A stretch of 64,000 nucleotides of DNA, taken from Ga0077555 sp964500805 (GTDB taxonomy: Bacteria; Pseudomonadota; Alphaproteobacteria; Rhizobiales; Hyphomicrobiaceae). Positions 1 to 9,343 of this stretch are shown here, in pieces (the stretch's first letter is position 1; every line of letters begins with the position of its first letter). The stretch lies in the NCBI GenBank assembly GCA_964500805.1, contig CAZCQH010000026.1:1-64000 (forward strand). Reading direction: 5' to 3'. Under the pieces are notes generated by a model. It was not told the DNA's origin and did no database searches. It worked only from the letters and a program-made list of their open reading frames with translations. The position numbers were made by a program, and so were the translations under genes.

Positions 1-2648
1 GCCGAGATGCCGTAGATGATGCCGAAGTTGATCGCCTTGGCGCGGCGGCGCACTTCTCCCGGCATATCCTTCACCGGCACACCGAACATCTCCGACGCCG
101 TCATGGCGTGGATATCGAGGCCGTCCGCAAACGCTTTCTTGAGCTGCGGGATATCGGCAATGTGGGCCAGCACGCGCAGCTCGATCTGCGAATAGTCGGC
201 GGAGATGAGCTTGGCGCCCTTCTCGGCGATGAACGCCGTGCGGATCTCTCGGCCCTCTTTCGTGCGGATCGGAATGTTCTGCAGGTTGGGCTCGTTCGAT
301 GAGAGCCGTCCCGTCGTGGTCGATGCGAGCGCGTAGGAGGTGTGAATGCGCCCGCCGGTGTCGGAATTGATGTGCAGCGGCAGCGCGTCGGTGTAGGTGG
401 AGCGCAGCTTCGACAGCTGGCGCCATTCGAGCATGGTGTTGACGAGCTTGCGCGCATCGTCGGGCAGCGACTCGTTCTCGGCGAGGTCTTCGAGGAGCCC
501 CGCGCGCGTCTCCCACTGGCCAGTCTTCGTCTTCTTGCCGCCGGGAAGCTTCAGGGTGTCGAACAGCAGGATACCCAGTTGTCGGGGCGAGCCCATGTTG
601 AAGCGTTGGCCACCTGTATGCGCTCCAACCAGCGTGTTCACCTCCTCTTCGAGCCGCGCGATCGATTGCGCGAACGACGAGGAGAGGCGCGACAGCACGG
701 CACGGTCGACCTTGATGCCGGCGCGCTCCATATCGACGATCACAGCGAGCAGCGGTCGTTCGAGCGTCTCGTAGACGGTCGCCATGTGATCGGCGGCGAG
801 CCGCGGCTTCAACAGCAGCCAGAGACGCAGCGTAACGTCTGCGTCCTCGGCGGCGTACTCCGCCGCCTTGTCGATTGGAACGCCTGCAAACGTCTTGTCG
901 CCTTTCTTGGCACCCGGCGCATGCGCGATCACCTGATCGAAGGTGGTGCACACGTGCTGCAGATGCCGCTCGGCCAGTGAGTCCATGCCGTGATTGCCTT
1001 TGCCGCCGTCGAGCGCGTAGGAAAGCAGCATCGTGTCGTCGTAGGGCGCAACGGTAATGCCATAGCGGCGCATGACGAGCGCGTCGTACTTGAGGTTATG
1101 GCCGATCTTCAGGACGCCCGGATCCTCCAGCAGCGGTTTCAATGCAGCGAGCGCGTCCTTGATCGGGACTTGTCCGGGCGCGAGCCCGCCGGAGCCGAAC
1201 AGGTCGTTGCTGTCGCCGACATGGCCAACCGGGATGTAGGCGGCGCGTCCCGGCGCAAGTGCGATGGAGAGACCGACGAGGTCGGCCCGCATGGCATCGA
1301 GGCTCGTCGTCTCGGTGTCGAAAGAGATGCGACCGCGCTCGCGCGCCTCGTCGATCCAGGCGGTGAGCGTCGCAAGATCGCGGATGACGGTATAGCTCTT
1401 CAGGTCGATCTTCGGCTCGCGGGCAGCAGCCAGCGCCAGCGGCAGGACTGCGGCGGGCGTGCCGGGCTCTGCTGCGCCGGTGTGGGCAGCGGCAGCCTGC
1501 GCCTTGCCTTCGGCGGTTGCGGGCCCTCGATAACGGCCCGGAGCGCGCGTGTTGGCAAGGGTATCGCCGCCAGCGCTGCCGTTGCCCGCACCACCGTCGA
1601 CTGCACTGCCGTTGCCGGCCGCATCGCCGCGAATGCTCGCGCCGACCGAGCGCTCGAGCGGCGGCGGGACGGGCACCTTCAAGGCCTCCGCAATTCGCCG
1701 CGTCAGCGTATTGAACTCCATCTCGCGCAGGAAGCCCAGGAGCGGATCAGGTTTCACGTCCTGCAGGCCGATCTTCTCGATCTCGACGGCGAGCGGAACG
1801 TCGTCCTTCAGTGTGACGAGCTGGCGTGATATCCGCGCCTGCTCGGCGAATTCGATCAGCTTTTCGCGACGCTTCGGCTGCTTGATCTCGCCGGCGCGCG
1901 CCAGCAGCGCATCGAGGTCGCCATATTCCTTGATCAGCTCCGCGGCTGTTTTCACGCCGATGCCAGGGACACCCGGTACGTTGTCGACGCTATCGCCGGC
2001 GAGCGACTGCACGTCGACGACCTTGTCGGGCTCGACGCCGAATTTTTCCAGCACCTCCTCACGGCCGATCGTCTTGTTTTTCATCGTGTCGAGCATGCCG
2101 ATGCCGGGCCGGATCAGCTGCATCAGGTCCTTGTCGGAGGAGACGATCGTGACATCGCCGCCCTTGGCGATCGTCTCTTTGGCGTAAGTTGCGATGAGAT
2201 CGTCCGCCTCGTAGCCGTCCTGCTCGATGGACGCGATGTTGAACGCTTTCACCGCATCGCGGATGAGCGGGAACTGCGGGATCAGCTCGTCCGGTGGCGG
2301 TGGGCGGTTGGCTTTGTACTTGTCGTAGATCTCATTGCGGTAGTTATCGCGGGCGGCATCGAAGATGACCGCGACGTGCGTCGGCCCGCGGCCCATCTTG
2401 GCGTCCAGCATGAGCTTCCAGAGCATGGCGCAAAAGCCGTGCACGGCACCGACGGGCAAGCCATCCGACGGGCGCGTCAGCGGCGGCAGCGCATGGAACG
2501 CTCGGAAGATGTAGCCGGAGCCGTCAATCAAGTAGACATGGCTGCCCTTGACGACGGGCAGGGCCTCGCCCTCGGGCACTGAGATGCGGCCGTTGCCATT
2601 GGGCTTGGCGGCCGTGGCGGCGGGATCGGATTTCGCGGTTTTTGTCAT
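1..2648 (-). CDS. polA: DNA polymerase I, C-terminus beyond window edge
   Basis: Replicative gap-filling and repair polymerase. 882 codons are visible from ATG at 2648; the reading frame leaves the window at base 1 just after the polymerase O-helix motif (RRRAKAINFGIIYG), so roughly the last 150-160 residues, including motif C, are missing. The order is: N-terminal 5'-3' flap exonuclease (about residues 20-300), an Ala/Gly-rich linker (about 320-400), a 3'-5' exonuclease domain, then the polymerase domain. Exonuclease motifs look intact (DTETT near residue 440, NLKYD, YAAEDAD), so proofreading is probably retained. Polymerase motif A (SADYSQIELR) lies near residue 815. No frameshift was seen. 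The frame was read directly from the reverse strand. Confidence 0.95.
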   Translation of the reverse strand, partial: MTKTAKSDPAATAAKPNGNGRISVPEGEALPVVKGSHVYLIDGSGYIFRAFHALPPLTRPSDGLPVGAVHGFCAMLWKLMLDAKMGRGPTHVAVIFDAARDNYRNEIYDKYKANRPPPPDELIPQFPLIRDAVKAFNIASIEQDGYEADDLIATYAKETIAKGGDVTIVSSDKDLMQLIRPGIGMLDTMKNKTIGREEVLEKFGVEPDKVVDVQSLAGDSVDNVPGVPGIGVKTAAELIKEYGDLDALLARAGEIKQPKRREKLIEFAEQARISRQLVTLKDDVPLAVEIEKIGLQDVKPDPLLGFLREMEFNTLTRRIAEALKVPVPPPLERSVGASIRGDAAGNGSAVDGGAGNGSAGGDTLANTRAPGRYRGPATAEGKAQAAAAHTGAAEPGTPAAVLPLALAAAREPKIDLKSYTVIRDLATLTAWIDEARERGRISFDTETTSLDAMRADLVGLSIALAPGRAAYIPVGHVGDSNDLFGSGGLAPGQVPIKDALAALKPLLEDPGVLKIGHNLKYDALVMRRYGITVAPYDDTMLLSYALDGGKGNHGMDSLAERHLQHVCTTFDQVIAHAPGAKKGDKTFAGVPIDKAAEYAAEDADVTLRLWLLLKPRLAADHMATVYETLERPLLAVIVDMERAGIKVDRAVLSRLSSSFAQSIARLEEEVNTLVGAHTGGQRFNMGSPRQLGILLFDTLKLPGGKKTKTGQWETRAGLLEDLAENESLPDDARKLVNTMLEWRQLSKLRSTYTDALPLHINSDTGGRIHTSYALASTTTGRLSSNEPNLQNIPIRTKEGREIRTAFIAEKGAKLISADYSQIELRVLAHIADIPQLKKAFADGLDIHAMTASEMFGVPVKDMPGEVRRRAKAINFGIIYGIS

Positions 2649-2737
2649 GAAGGAAGTATACCATCGGGTCGGATGAGAGCGAGCAGCATGATGCCGAAAG
2701 TTGGGGAGCCCGCTAAAAATTGAAATTGGAGCTCTTC

Positions 2738-2808
2738 TCCCTCTCCCCGCTCGCGCGAGCCGATCATATCCACTTGCGAGGCAGCGAACGCGCGAACGGG
2801 AGAGGGGA
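2738..2808. repeat. Imperfect inverted repeat between polA and the acyl-CoA dehydrogenase gene
   Basis: Left arm 2738-2757 (TCCCTCTCCCCGCTCGCGCG) and right arm 2789-2808 (CGCGCGAACGGGAGAGGGGA) are near reverse complements with about a 31-base loop. C-rich/G-rich palindromes of this look are common between genes in alphaproteobacteria. It could fold in RNA, but no T-run follows, so a terminator role is unproven. Confidence 0.5.
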
Positions 2809-2888
2809 CGCGCACGTTGCGAGCGAATCCCGTTGACAGCGCGGCTGTGGGCTTTCGACTATGGTCGTCGACACGAGGGAGTGCGCCC

Positions 2889-4004
2889 ATGAATTTCGAT
2901 TTCAGCGACGATCTGAAGATGCTGCGTGAGGAAGCGCTCAAGTATCTCACCGAGAAGTGCCCGCCGGCAGCTGTGCGCAACATCCTCGAGGGGCCGGAGC
3001 CTTACGACAAGGCGCTCTGGAGCGAGATGGCCGCAATGGGCTGGATCGGCGCGGCCATTCCCGAGGAGTACGGTGGCGCGGGGCTCGGCCATCTCGGCCT
3101 TTGCGTGATCGCGGAGCAATTGGGCGCGTCGCTGGCGCCGGTGCCGTTTTCCTCGACGGTTTATCTTGCGGCCGAGGCACTCTTGCTCGGCGGCTCCGAG
3201 GCGCAGAAGACGGCGTGGCTGCCGAAGATCGCCGCTGGCGAGATCGTCGGCACGCTGGCGCTGGCGGAGGGACCGGGGAAGGCAAGCTTGAAGCGACTCA
3301 CCGCGACGGTGCGGGGCAATAGGCTCACAGGTGAGAAAATGCCGGTTCCGGACGGCGGCGCAGCAGACATCGCGGTTGTGGTGGCGCAGGGCGAGCGCGG
3401 CATCGTGCTGGCGCTGGTGGATTTGAAGGCGCCTGGTGTGACCCGCGGCATGATCGAGACGCTGGATGAGAGCCGCAAGCAGGCGTCGCTCAAGTTCGAC
3501 AACGTCACGTGTGAGATCCTGGCCGGGGCCGGCGGCGGTGAGACGCTGCTCAAAGCGGTGCAGGATCGCGCGGCGATTTTGTTCGCGTTCGAGCAGGTGG
3601 GCGGCGCCCAGAGGTGCCTCGAGGCGGCACGCGACTATTCACTGGAGCGGTATGCGTTCGGGCGTCCGATCGGTTCGTTCCAGGCGATCAAGCACAAGCT
3701 CGCGGACGTGTGGGCCGGGAACGAGCTGGCGCGCTCGAATGCCTACTATGGCGCGTGGGCACTTTCGAAAAATGCGCCGGAATTGCCGGTTGCGGCGGCG
3801 GCAGCACGCGTCTCGGCGAACGAAGCGTTCTATGCCGCGGCAAAAGAGAACATCCAGGTGCACGGCGGTATGGGCTTCACCTGGGCATTCGACTGCCATT
3901 TGTATTACCGGCGCGCGAAGGGCCTTGCTCTGGCGCTCGGCTCGACGCGGGTGTGGAAGGAGCGGCTGATCGCGCAGCTCGAGACGAGCAATGCGCCGTT
4001 GTGA
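2889..4004 (+). CDS. Acyl-CoA dehydrogenase, small (PimD-like) subunit
   Basis: A 371-residue FAD acyl-CoA dehydrogenase that should desaturate an acyl-CoA thioester at alpha-beta, probably as a heteromer with the 411-residue partner at 4870. ATG 2889 is chosen because GAGGGAG lies just upstream and the N-terminus (MNFDFSDDLKMLREEA) matches family starts; an upstream in-frame ATG at 2817 lacks this. Visible motifs are the FAD-contact stretch YAFGRPIGSFQAIKHKLADV and QVHGGMGFTW near the C-terminus. Position 333 is Ala (FTWAFD), where many relatives carry the catalytic-base Glu (FTWEHD), so this may be the non-catalytic partner. Exact substrate unknown; pimeloyl-CoA-like is a family-level guess. 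Confidence 0.85.
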   Translation: MNFDFSDDLKMLREEALKYLTEKCPPAAVRNILEGPEPYDKALWSEMAAMGWIGAAIPEEYGGAGLGHLGLCVIAEQLGASLAPVPFSSTVYLAAEALLLGGSEAQKTAWLPKIAAGEIVGTLALAEGPGKASLKRLTATVRGNRLTGEKMPVPDGGAADIAVVVAQGERGIVLALVDLKAPGVTRGMIETLDESRKQASLKFDNVTCEILAGAGGGETLLKAVQDRAAILFAFEQVGGAQRCLEAARDYSLERYAFGRPIGSFQAIKHKLADVWAGNELARSNAYYGAWALSKNAPELPVAAAAARVSANEAFYAAAKENIQVHGGMGFTWAFDCHLYYRRAKGLALALGSTRVWKERLIAQLETSNAPL

Positions 4005-4041
4005 TTTCAAGTTTGATTTGAGCATAGAACCGGGTGCGCGC

Positions 4042-4827
4042 ATGAACTCAGTCGATTTGCACGATCATATTCATAAGACCTACCACTCGCTCCGGATTGG
4101 ATTGGCCGCGCTTGCGCTCATCCTGCCATTTTTGCTCGTCGGCTACGGGTTCTTTCTTCACGGCATTACCATGCGCGGCTCCATGAGCGAGTACTATTTC
4201 GCTTTTGCACCGGAGACGTCTCACGAGCGGACGTTTCCGATGCGGACTTGGTTCGTTGGCATTCTCTGGGCGATCGGCAGCTTTCTCGTCCTCTATAGGG
4301 GATTTTCGCAAACAGAGAATTGGCTTCTCAATTTTGCGGGCCTCAGCGCGATCGCAATCGCAGTCATCCATATGCAAGTGCCCGACTACTGCAAGAATTG
4401 CGGGAGTCACTTCATCGCGTGGTGGCCCTCTGCACATGCCGTTTTTGCAATTGCGTTTTTCGTATTCATGGCTTGGGTCGCGTGGGCATGCTCGGGAGAA
4501 ACACTCGGCGAGTTGGACCCGCCGACACAAGAGCGCTATCGCAAAATCTACGACAGTCTAGCGATATCGATGATCGCCGCACCGCTTGCGGTCTTCGCCG
4601 GCTCTCGTCTGTTGCGCCTGGAGTACTGGCAGATCCTCCTCATCGAGGCGGTGGGGGTTTGGCTGTTCTCAGCATATTGGATCGTGAAAAGCCGCGAGAT
4701 CCGCTTGAGCGATGCCGACAAGAAGGCGGTCGACGGGGCCGTGACCAGGAAACGCGAGGCACGATCCGCTCAGCAGGGCTCACTGCGCGGCAAAGCGGGC
4801 AGGATTTTCGATCGCAAGCGAGATTGA
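4042..4827 (+). CDS. Polytopic membrane protein of unknown function
   Basis: About 261 residues with roughly six hydrophobic segments (for example LRIGLAALALILPFLLVGY and WFVGILWAIGSFLVLY) and a basic cytoplasmic tail. A loop carries a Cys pair (PDYCKNCGSHF), followed by a hydrophobic segment. An in-frame start at 3991 would overlap the upstream dehydrogenase by 14 bases; ATG 4042 is preferred because it begins MNSVDLHDHI and avoids the overlap, although neither has a strong ribosome binding site. The gene separates two dehydrogenase subunits that are normally adjacent, so it may be a later insertion. I do not recognise the family. Confidence 0.7.
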   Translation: MNSVDLHDHIHKTYHSLRIGLAALALILPFLLVGYGFFLHGITMRGSMSEYYFAFAPETSHERTFPMRTWFVGILWAIGSFLVLYRGFSQTENWLLNFAGLSAIAIAVIHMQVPDYCKNCGSHFIAWWPSAHAVFAIAFFVFMAWVAWACSGETLGELDPPTQERYRKIYDSLAISMIAAPLAVFAGSRLLRLEYWQILLIEAVGVWLFSAYWIVKSREIRLSDADKKAVDGAVTRKREARSAQQGSLRGKAGRIFDRKRD

Positions 4828-4869
4828 CGGTAGTCAGGCTCAAGCCAGGCACCGAAAGAGGAGTGGACC

Positions 4870-6105
4870 ATGGACTTCGAAGACACAACCGACGAGGCCG
4901 CCTACCGGGCGAAGGCACGGGCATTTCTCGAGGCCAACGCGCCGAAGCGCGAAGGCACCAACATGATCTATCGCGCCGCCCATGCGGACGCGAACTTCAT
5001 CGCCAACGCCAAGGCGTGGCAGGCGAAGAAGCATGAGGCCGGTTTCGCCGGCATTACTTGGCCGAAGGAATGGGGCGGGCAAGGCGCCTCGCCGATCTTC
5101 CAGGTCATCTACGATCAGGAGGAAGCCAAGTTCGGCGTGCCGCGCGGCGTCTACGAGATCGGCCTCGGCATGTGCATTCCGACGGTGTGCACGTGGGGCA
5201 ATCAGACCGTGCGCGACCGGTACGCAAAAACGGCGCTCCGCGGCGAGGAGATCTGGTGCCAGCTCTTTTCCGAGCCGGCGGGCGGCTCGGATCTCGCAGC
5301 ATTGCGCACGCGGGCAGAACGGGACGGCGACGACTGGATCATCAACGGACAGAAGATCTGGACGTCAGGCGCGCACTACAGTGACTGGGGCGTGATCGTC
5401 ACCCGCAGCGACTTCGAGGCACCGAAGCACAAGGGGCTCACGTACTTCTTCCTGAACATGAAATCGCCAGGGATCGAGATACGCGGCATCAAGCAGATCT
5501 CTGGCGCCTCGCATTTTAACGAGGTGTTCTTCAGCAACGTCCGCGTGCCGGACAGCCAGCGTCTCGGCAAAGTCGGCGATGGCTGGAAGGTGTCGCTCAC
5601 TACGCTGATGAACGAGCGCTTCACGATCGGCGGGCGCGCCGGCGTCGACGTCGACGAGGTGTTCGAACTGGCGCGGCAGGTGGAGCTCGACGAGGGCCCG
5701 GCGATCAAGAATGACATCGTGCGCGACAAGCTCGCCGACTGGTACGTGATGAGCCGCGGCCTGAAGTACTCGCACTTCCGCACCATGACGGCGCTGTCGC
5801 GCGGCGACACGCCGGGGCCGGAGAATTCCATCGGGAAACTCATCAACGGCCAGAAGCTGCAGAACATGGCGGCCTTCGCCATGGACCTCCTGGAGCAGGG
5901 CGGGCTGGTGACCGATCCCAAGTACGCGCCCATGGCCGGCCTCTTCCAGCAGACGCTGATGACGTCGCCGTCGTCGCGCATTGCCGGTGGCTCGGACGAG
6001 ATTATGCGCAACATCATCGCCGAGCGCGTGCTGGGGCTGCCGCCGGATGTGCGCGTCGACAAGGACGTGCCGTTCAACCAGGTGCCGACTGGAAAGAAGG
6101 CGTGA
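4870..6105 (+). CDS. Acyl-CoA dehydrogenase, large (PimC-like) subunit
   Basis: A 411-residue FAD-dependent acyl-CoA dehydrogenase. AGAGGAG ends about six bases before ATG 4870. Visible features are the FAD/substrate stretch CQLFSEPAGGSDLAALRTRA, the KIWTSGAHYSDWG strand and the C-terminal signature IAGGSDEIMRNIIAERVLGL. With the gene at 2889 it forms the large/small pair seen in pimeloyl-CoA and other heteromeric dehydrogenases acting on dicarboxylic or branched acyl-CoAs. The two are co-directional, and probably co-transcribed through the intervening membrane gene. Which acyl-CoA is used cannot be told from sequence. Confidence 0.88.
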   Translation: MDFEDTTDEAAYRAKARAFLEANAPKREGTNMIYRAAHADANFIANAKAWQAKKHEAGFAGITWPKEWGGQGASPIFQVIYDQEEAKFGVPRGVYEIGLGMCIPTVCTWGNQTVRDRYAKTALRGEEIWCQLFSEPAGGSDLAALRTRAERDGDDWIINGQKIWTSGAHYSDWGVIVTRSDFEAPKHKGLTYFFLNMKSPGIEIRGIKQISGASHFNEVFFSNVRVPDSQRLGKVGDGWKVSLTTLMNERFTIGGRAGVDVDEVFELARQVELDEGPAIKNDIVRDKLADWYVMSRGLKYSHFRTMTALSRGDTPGPENSIGKLINGQKLQNMAAFAMDLLEQGGLVTDPKYAPMAGLFQQTLMTSPSSRIAGGSDEIMRNIIAERVLGLPPDVRVDKDVPFNQVPTGKKA

Positions 6106-6112
6106 GGCCGAG

Positions 6113-6126
6113 ACGAGACGTCTCGT
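6113..6126. repeat. 14-bp perfect palindrome after the acyl-CoA dehydrogenase
   Basis: ACGAGACGTCTCGT lies 8 bases past the stop of the large subunit. It is its own reverse complement. There is no T-run, so it could be a protein-binding site, a weak RNA hairpin or chance. The rest of 6106-6381 shows no gene. Confidence 0.3.
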
Positions 6127-6381
6127 GCCGTTGACGAGTTAAGACACGACGCGGGCGGACGAAAAATTCATGGGCGAATTTCAACGCCAAGGGCGGAGGC
6201 TATCCCCCTCCCTTCCCGAGTGGGACCCCACGTGGCGGTCTCCGTAAGCCCGCGTAGAGGCCTTTTTCGAGATTGAGTGGCAAAATCCTCGGTCTCGAGC
6301 CGGCGTCAGAGCCGATGTCATATGCAACACACGACTTGCGTGTGCTGGCGGGACGCACAACCGGCACAGGACGTTCCGAAA

Positions 6382-7605
6382 TCACGCTTTCAGGACGCGC
6401 ACGGCGGCATCGAGGAACACTTGCGCGCCGAGCACGATGTCCTCGTCGGACGTGTCCTCGGTCCAGTGATGCGAGATGCCGCCGATGGACGGCACGAACA
6501 GCATCGACGACGGCATGTGGTTGGCGAAGATCTGCGCATCGTGGCCGGCGCCCGAGGGCATGCGAACGGCCTTGCCCGGGCAATGGACTTGCGTGGCGGC
6601 TTCGATCGCCGACTGAAAGTTCTCCGCCATGGCGGCGGGTTTGGTCTGGCGCAGCTTCTCGATGCTGATGGCGCAGGGGCCCGCGCGATTGGCGGCCTCC
6701 ACGAGGCTAAGCGTTTCGGCTTCGAGCCGCTGGTGCACGGCGGGATCGGTATCGCGGAACTGGAACAGCATCACGGCCTTGCCCGGAATGATGCTCGGCG
6801 CGCCCGGATCGAAAGCGATGTTGCCGACGGTCCACACCGTGCGCGGGCCGCAGAGCTTCGGGAAGCTGTCGTCGAGCGCAACGGCCAGGCGAGCCGCGGC
6901 GAGTCCGGCGTCTTTACGGATCGCCATGCGCGTCGTGCCGGCGTGGTTTTGCACGCCCTCGAAGGTGATGCGCAGCTGCGTGATGCCGACGATGGCGGTG
7001 ACGACGCCGATCTTCTGTCCGCTCGACTCGAGCCAGTCGCCCTGCTCGATATGGGCCTCGAAATAGCCGGCATAACGCTTGGGATCGATCGTCTGCCGCA
7101 CAGCGCTGGAAAGCCCGTGCGTGCGCAGGGCGTCGCGCATCGTAACGCCGTTGGTGCGGTCGACCGCCGAGTCGATTTCAGCTTCGCCGACCTCGCCGCA
7201 GGCAGAGCGCGAGCCGAGGAAGGAGCCGAAGTGGCCCTCCTCGTCGCACCAGGCACCGACATCGATTGCACAGCCGGCAAGTGCCGGATCAGCCTTCACG
7301 GCGCGCGCGGCTTCGAGCGCATAGATGACGCCCAGCGGACCATCCAGCCAGCCGGCGTGGTTCTGGCTTTCGAGGTGCGAGCCCGCGAGGATCTTGCGGC
7401 CGTTGACGTCGGCGATGCCGAACACGTTACCGATGCCGTCGATGGTCGCGCGATGGCCGATCGCTTCCAGCTCCGCCTTCAGCCAATGCAGCGACTGCAT
7501 GTGCTCGGGCGAGAGCGAGGGGCGGTGGACGCCGGTCTTGTAGGCGGCCATGGCTCTGAGGTGCTTGAGGTCGCGCAGCACGCGCCCGGCGTCGATTGTG
7601 GCCAT
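6382..7605 (-). CDS. Zn-dependent M20 amidohydrolase (N-carbamoyl amino acid / allantoate hydrolase family)
   Basis: A 407-residue di-metal hydrolase of the hydantoinase/carbamoylase branch of M20, which cleaves N-carbamoyl or ureido groups. Metal-ligand motifs are visible in order: GSHLES (H77), GWLDGPLG (D88), WCDEEGHFG (E122/E123), HIEQG (H185) and a C-terminal GGISHHWTED. The usual GSHLDS/T motif here reads GSHLES. AAGGACC lies about eight bases upstream of ATG 7605. It lies 20 bases downstream of the uronate dehydrogenase gene on the same strand, so the two probably share a transcript. The exact substrate (carbamoyl amino acid, allantoate or ureidoglycolate) is not resolved. Confidence 0.85.
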   Translation of the reverse strand: MATIDAGRVLRDLKHLRAMAAYKTGVHRPSLSPEHMQSLHWLKAELEAIGHRATIDGIGNVFGIADVNGRKILAGSHLESQNHAGWLDGPLGVIYALEAARAVKADPALAGCAIDVGAWCDEEGHFGSFLGSRSACGEVGEAEIDSAVDRTNGVTMRDALRTHGLSSAVRQTIDPKRYAGYFEAHIEQGDWLESSGQKIGVVTAIVGITQLRITFEGVQNHAGTTRMAIRKDAGLAAARLAVALDDSFPKLCGPRTVWTVGNIAFDPGAPSIIPGKAVMLFQFRDTDPAVHQRLEAETLSLVEAANRAGPCAISIEKLRQTKPAAMAENFQSAIEAATQVHCPGKAVRMPSGAGHDAQIFANHMPSSMLFVPSIGGISHHWTEDTSDEDIVLGAQVFLDAAVRVLKA

Positions 7606-7625
7606 CGTGGTTCGGTCCTTGTGGA

Positions 7626-8441
7626 TCAGCTCTTCGCTTTCATGGTCTGGAAGTCTGCCGAGTACTCCTCGCCGCAGAACGTGCCGCCCTGATAGAACTC
7701 GGACGGCGTGTCGTCGCCCGGCGGATCGTTGCCGAGCACCTGCGCGGCGAAAACCTCGGCGTTGTCCTCCGGCTTGTAGCCGAGCGAGGCGGCGTGGCTG
7801 TTGTCGTACCAGGAGCGCGTGTTGTTGGAGACGCCGTACATCGTCTCGTAGACGAGGCCCGGCTGCTCGAGGCCGATGCGGATGAGCTTCACCAGATCGC
7901 GCGGCGACACCATGATGGAGAGGCGGCGCCGGTCGATGGGCTCCTCGTTGACGTTGCCGATCCGCAACGAAGTGACGCCAATGCCGTGCTTATAGGCATA
8001 GAGCGCGCCCAGCCCTTCGCCGAAATGCTTGGAGAGGCCGTAGCGGCTGTCGGGGCGCGTCGTGACGTCGGTCGCGATCGTGGTGGTGCGCGGGTAGAAC
8101 CCGACGGCGTGGTTGGACGAGGCGAAGATGATGCGCTTGACACCTGCCTTGCGCGCCGCTTCGAACACATTGTAGCAGCCGACGATGTTGGCATTGAGGA
8201 TCCGCTCCCAGGTCGACTCGCCCGAGATCCCGCCGAGATGCACGATCCCCTCGACGCCCTCACAGAGCTTGTCCATTGCGGCCGCATCGGCGATATCGGC
8301 CTGAACGAACTTTTCCGACGGCGTCGGATTGGCGATCGGCTTCAAGTCGGACCACAGGATGTCCGGGTAGATCGGCGGCAGCAACCGGCGAAGGTGGGTT
8401 CCAATTCCGCCGGCGGCGCCAGTAACGAGCACGCGTTTCAT
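7626..8441 (-). CDS. udh: Uronate dehydrogenase
   Basis: NAD-dependent oxidation of galacturonate or glucuronate to aldarolactone, the entry to oxidative uronate catabolism. 271 residues, the size of the characterised Agrobacterium enzyme. ATG 8441 is chosen (MKRVLVTGAAGGIG) so that the Rossmann glycine motif falls at the N-terminus; an in-frame ATG at 8471 adds ten unrelated residues. Family signatures include IVHLGGIS, FASSNHAVGFYP, the catalytic YGLSK (Y134, K138), WYDNSHAASLGYKPEDNAE and YQGGTF. It precedes the M20 hydrolase in the same transcription unit. No other uronate genes are visible nearby. Confidence 0.88.
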   Translation of the reverse strand: MKRVLVTGAAGGIGTHLRRLLPPIYPDILWSDLKPIANPTPSEKFVQADIADAAAMDKLCEGVEGIVHLGGISGESTWERILNANIVGCYNVFEAARKAGVKRIIFASSNHAVGFYPRTTTIATDVTTRPDSRYGLSKHFGEGLGALYAYKHGIGVTSLRIGNVNEEPIDRRRLSIMVSPRDLVKLIRIGLEQPGLVYETMYGVSNNTRSWYDNSHAASLGYKPEDNAEVFAAQVLGNDPPGDDTPSEFYQGGTFCGEEYSADFQTMKAKS

Positions 8442-8609
8442 GGGATGCAGATCCTGATTGCAGAGGGGCAATTGGAGCTAGTGTTGCGCACTTTGGGCAA
8501 TCGGTGAAGAGTTCGCTCGAGATCGGTTCTGTCGATGGCAATCGGATCGGGCTTGGGTCGCGATCTGGTTGCGTCTATCTCGCAGCAGTTGCTCGATCGA
8601 GGGAAGCCC

Positions 8610-9341
8610 ATGGATAGCCTGATGACACTGGCCGCCGATCCGGCGGTCTGGATCGCGTTGCTGACACTGATCGCCATGGAGGTCGTGCTCGGTATCGACA
8701 ACCTCATCTTCATAGCGATCCTGACCAATCGCCTGCCGGTGCATCAGCGGGAGAAAGCGAGGCGCATCGGTATCGGCGCGGCGCTCATTCTGCGGCTGCT
8801 GCTGCTCGGCACCATCGCGACGATCGTGAAGCTCACGGCGCCCGTGTTCACGGTTTTCGGGCAGGGATTTTCTTGGCGCGACATGATCCTGATTGCGGGC
8901 GGCTTGTTCCTCGTCTGGAAAGCGACAAAGGAGATTCACCACCGGGTCGATCCGCACGCCGGACCCGACATGTTCGAGTCGGGCAAGGGCACGCTGGGTT
9001 TCAGTGCCGCGATCGGGCAGATCCTGCTGCTGGATCTCGTATTCTCGGTCGACAGCATCATCACCGCGGTCGGTATGACGCCGCACATTCCGGTTATGGT
9101 GATCGCCGTAGTGGTGACGGTCATCGTGATGCTGGTCGCGGCAACGCCGCTCGCCAATTTCGTCAACTCCAATCCGACGATCGTGATGCTGGCGCTCGCG
9201 TTCCTGCTGATGATCGGCATGGTGCTGATTGCGGAAGGCTTCGGAGCCCATGTGCCGAAGAGCTACATCTACGCGGCAATGCTGTTCTCTGCATTCGTCG
9301 AAGCGCTCAACATGCTGTCGCGGCGACGGGCCGCTTCGTAG
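8610..9341 (+). CDS. TerC-family integral membrane protein
   Basis: A 243-residue polytopic inner-membrane protein with seven or so hydrophobic segments. The two acidic TerC motifs are present: VLGIDNLIF near residue 26 and LVFSVDSIITAVG near 127. TerC proteins are linked to metal-ion efflux (Mn, tellurite) and to metal loading of exported proteins. ATG 8610 follows GAGGGAAG with good spacing, and MDSLMTLAADPAVW matches family N-termini; the open frame extends back to 8535 but without support. It is convergent with the permease gene that follows. Confidence 0.88.
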   Translation: MDSLMTLAADPAVWIALLTLIAMEVVLGIDNLIFIAILTNRLPVHQREKARRIGIGAALILRLLLLGTIATIVKLTAPVFTVFGQGFSWRDMILIAGGLFLVWKATKEIHHRVDPHAGPDMFESGKGTLGFSAAIGQILLLDLVFSVDSIITAVGMTPHIPVMVIAVVVTVIVMLVAATPLANFVNSNPTIVMLALAFLLMIGMVLIAEGFGAHVPKSYIYAAMLFSAFVEALNMLSRRRAAS

Positions 9342-9343
9342 GT

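Noticed and set aside
6277..7692. A 471-residue plus-strand frame antisense to the M20 hydrolase
   Set aside because: A long open frame produced by high GC; the opposite strand has clear hydrolase motifs.
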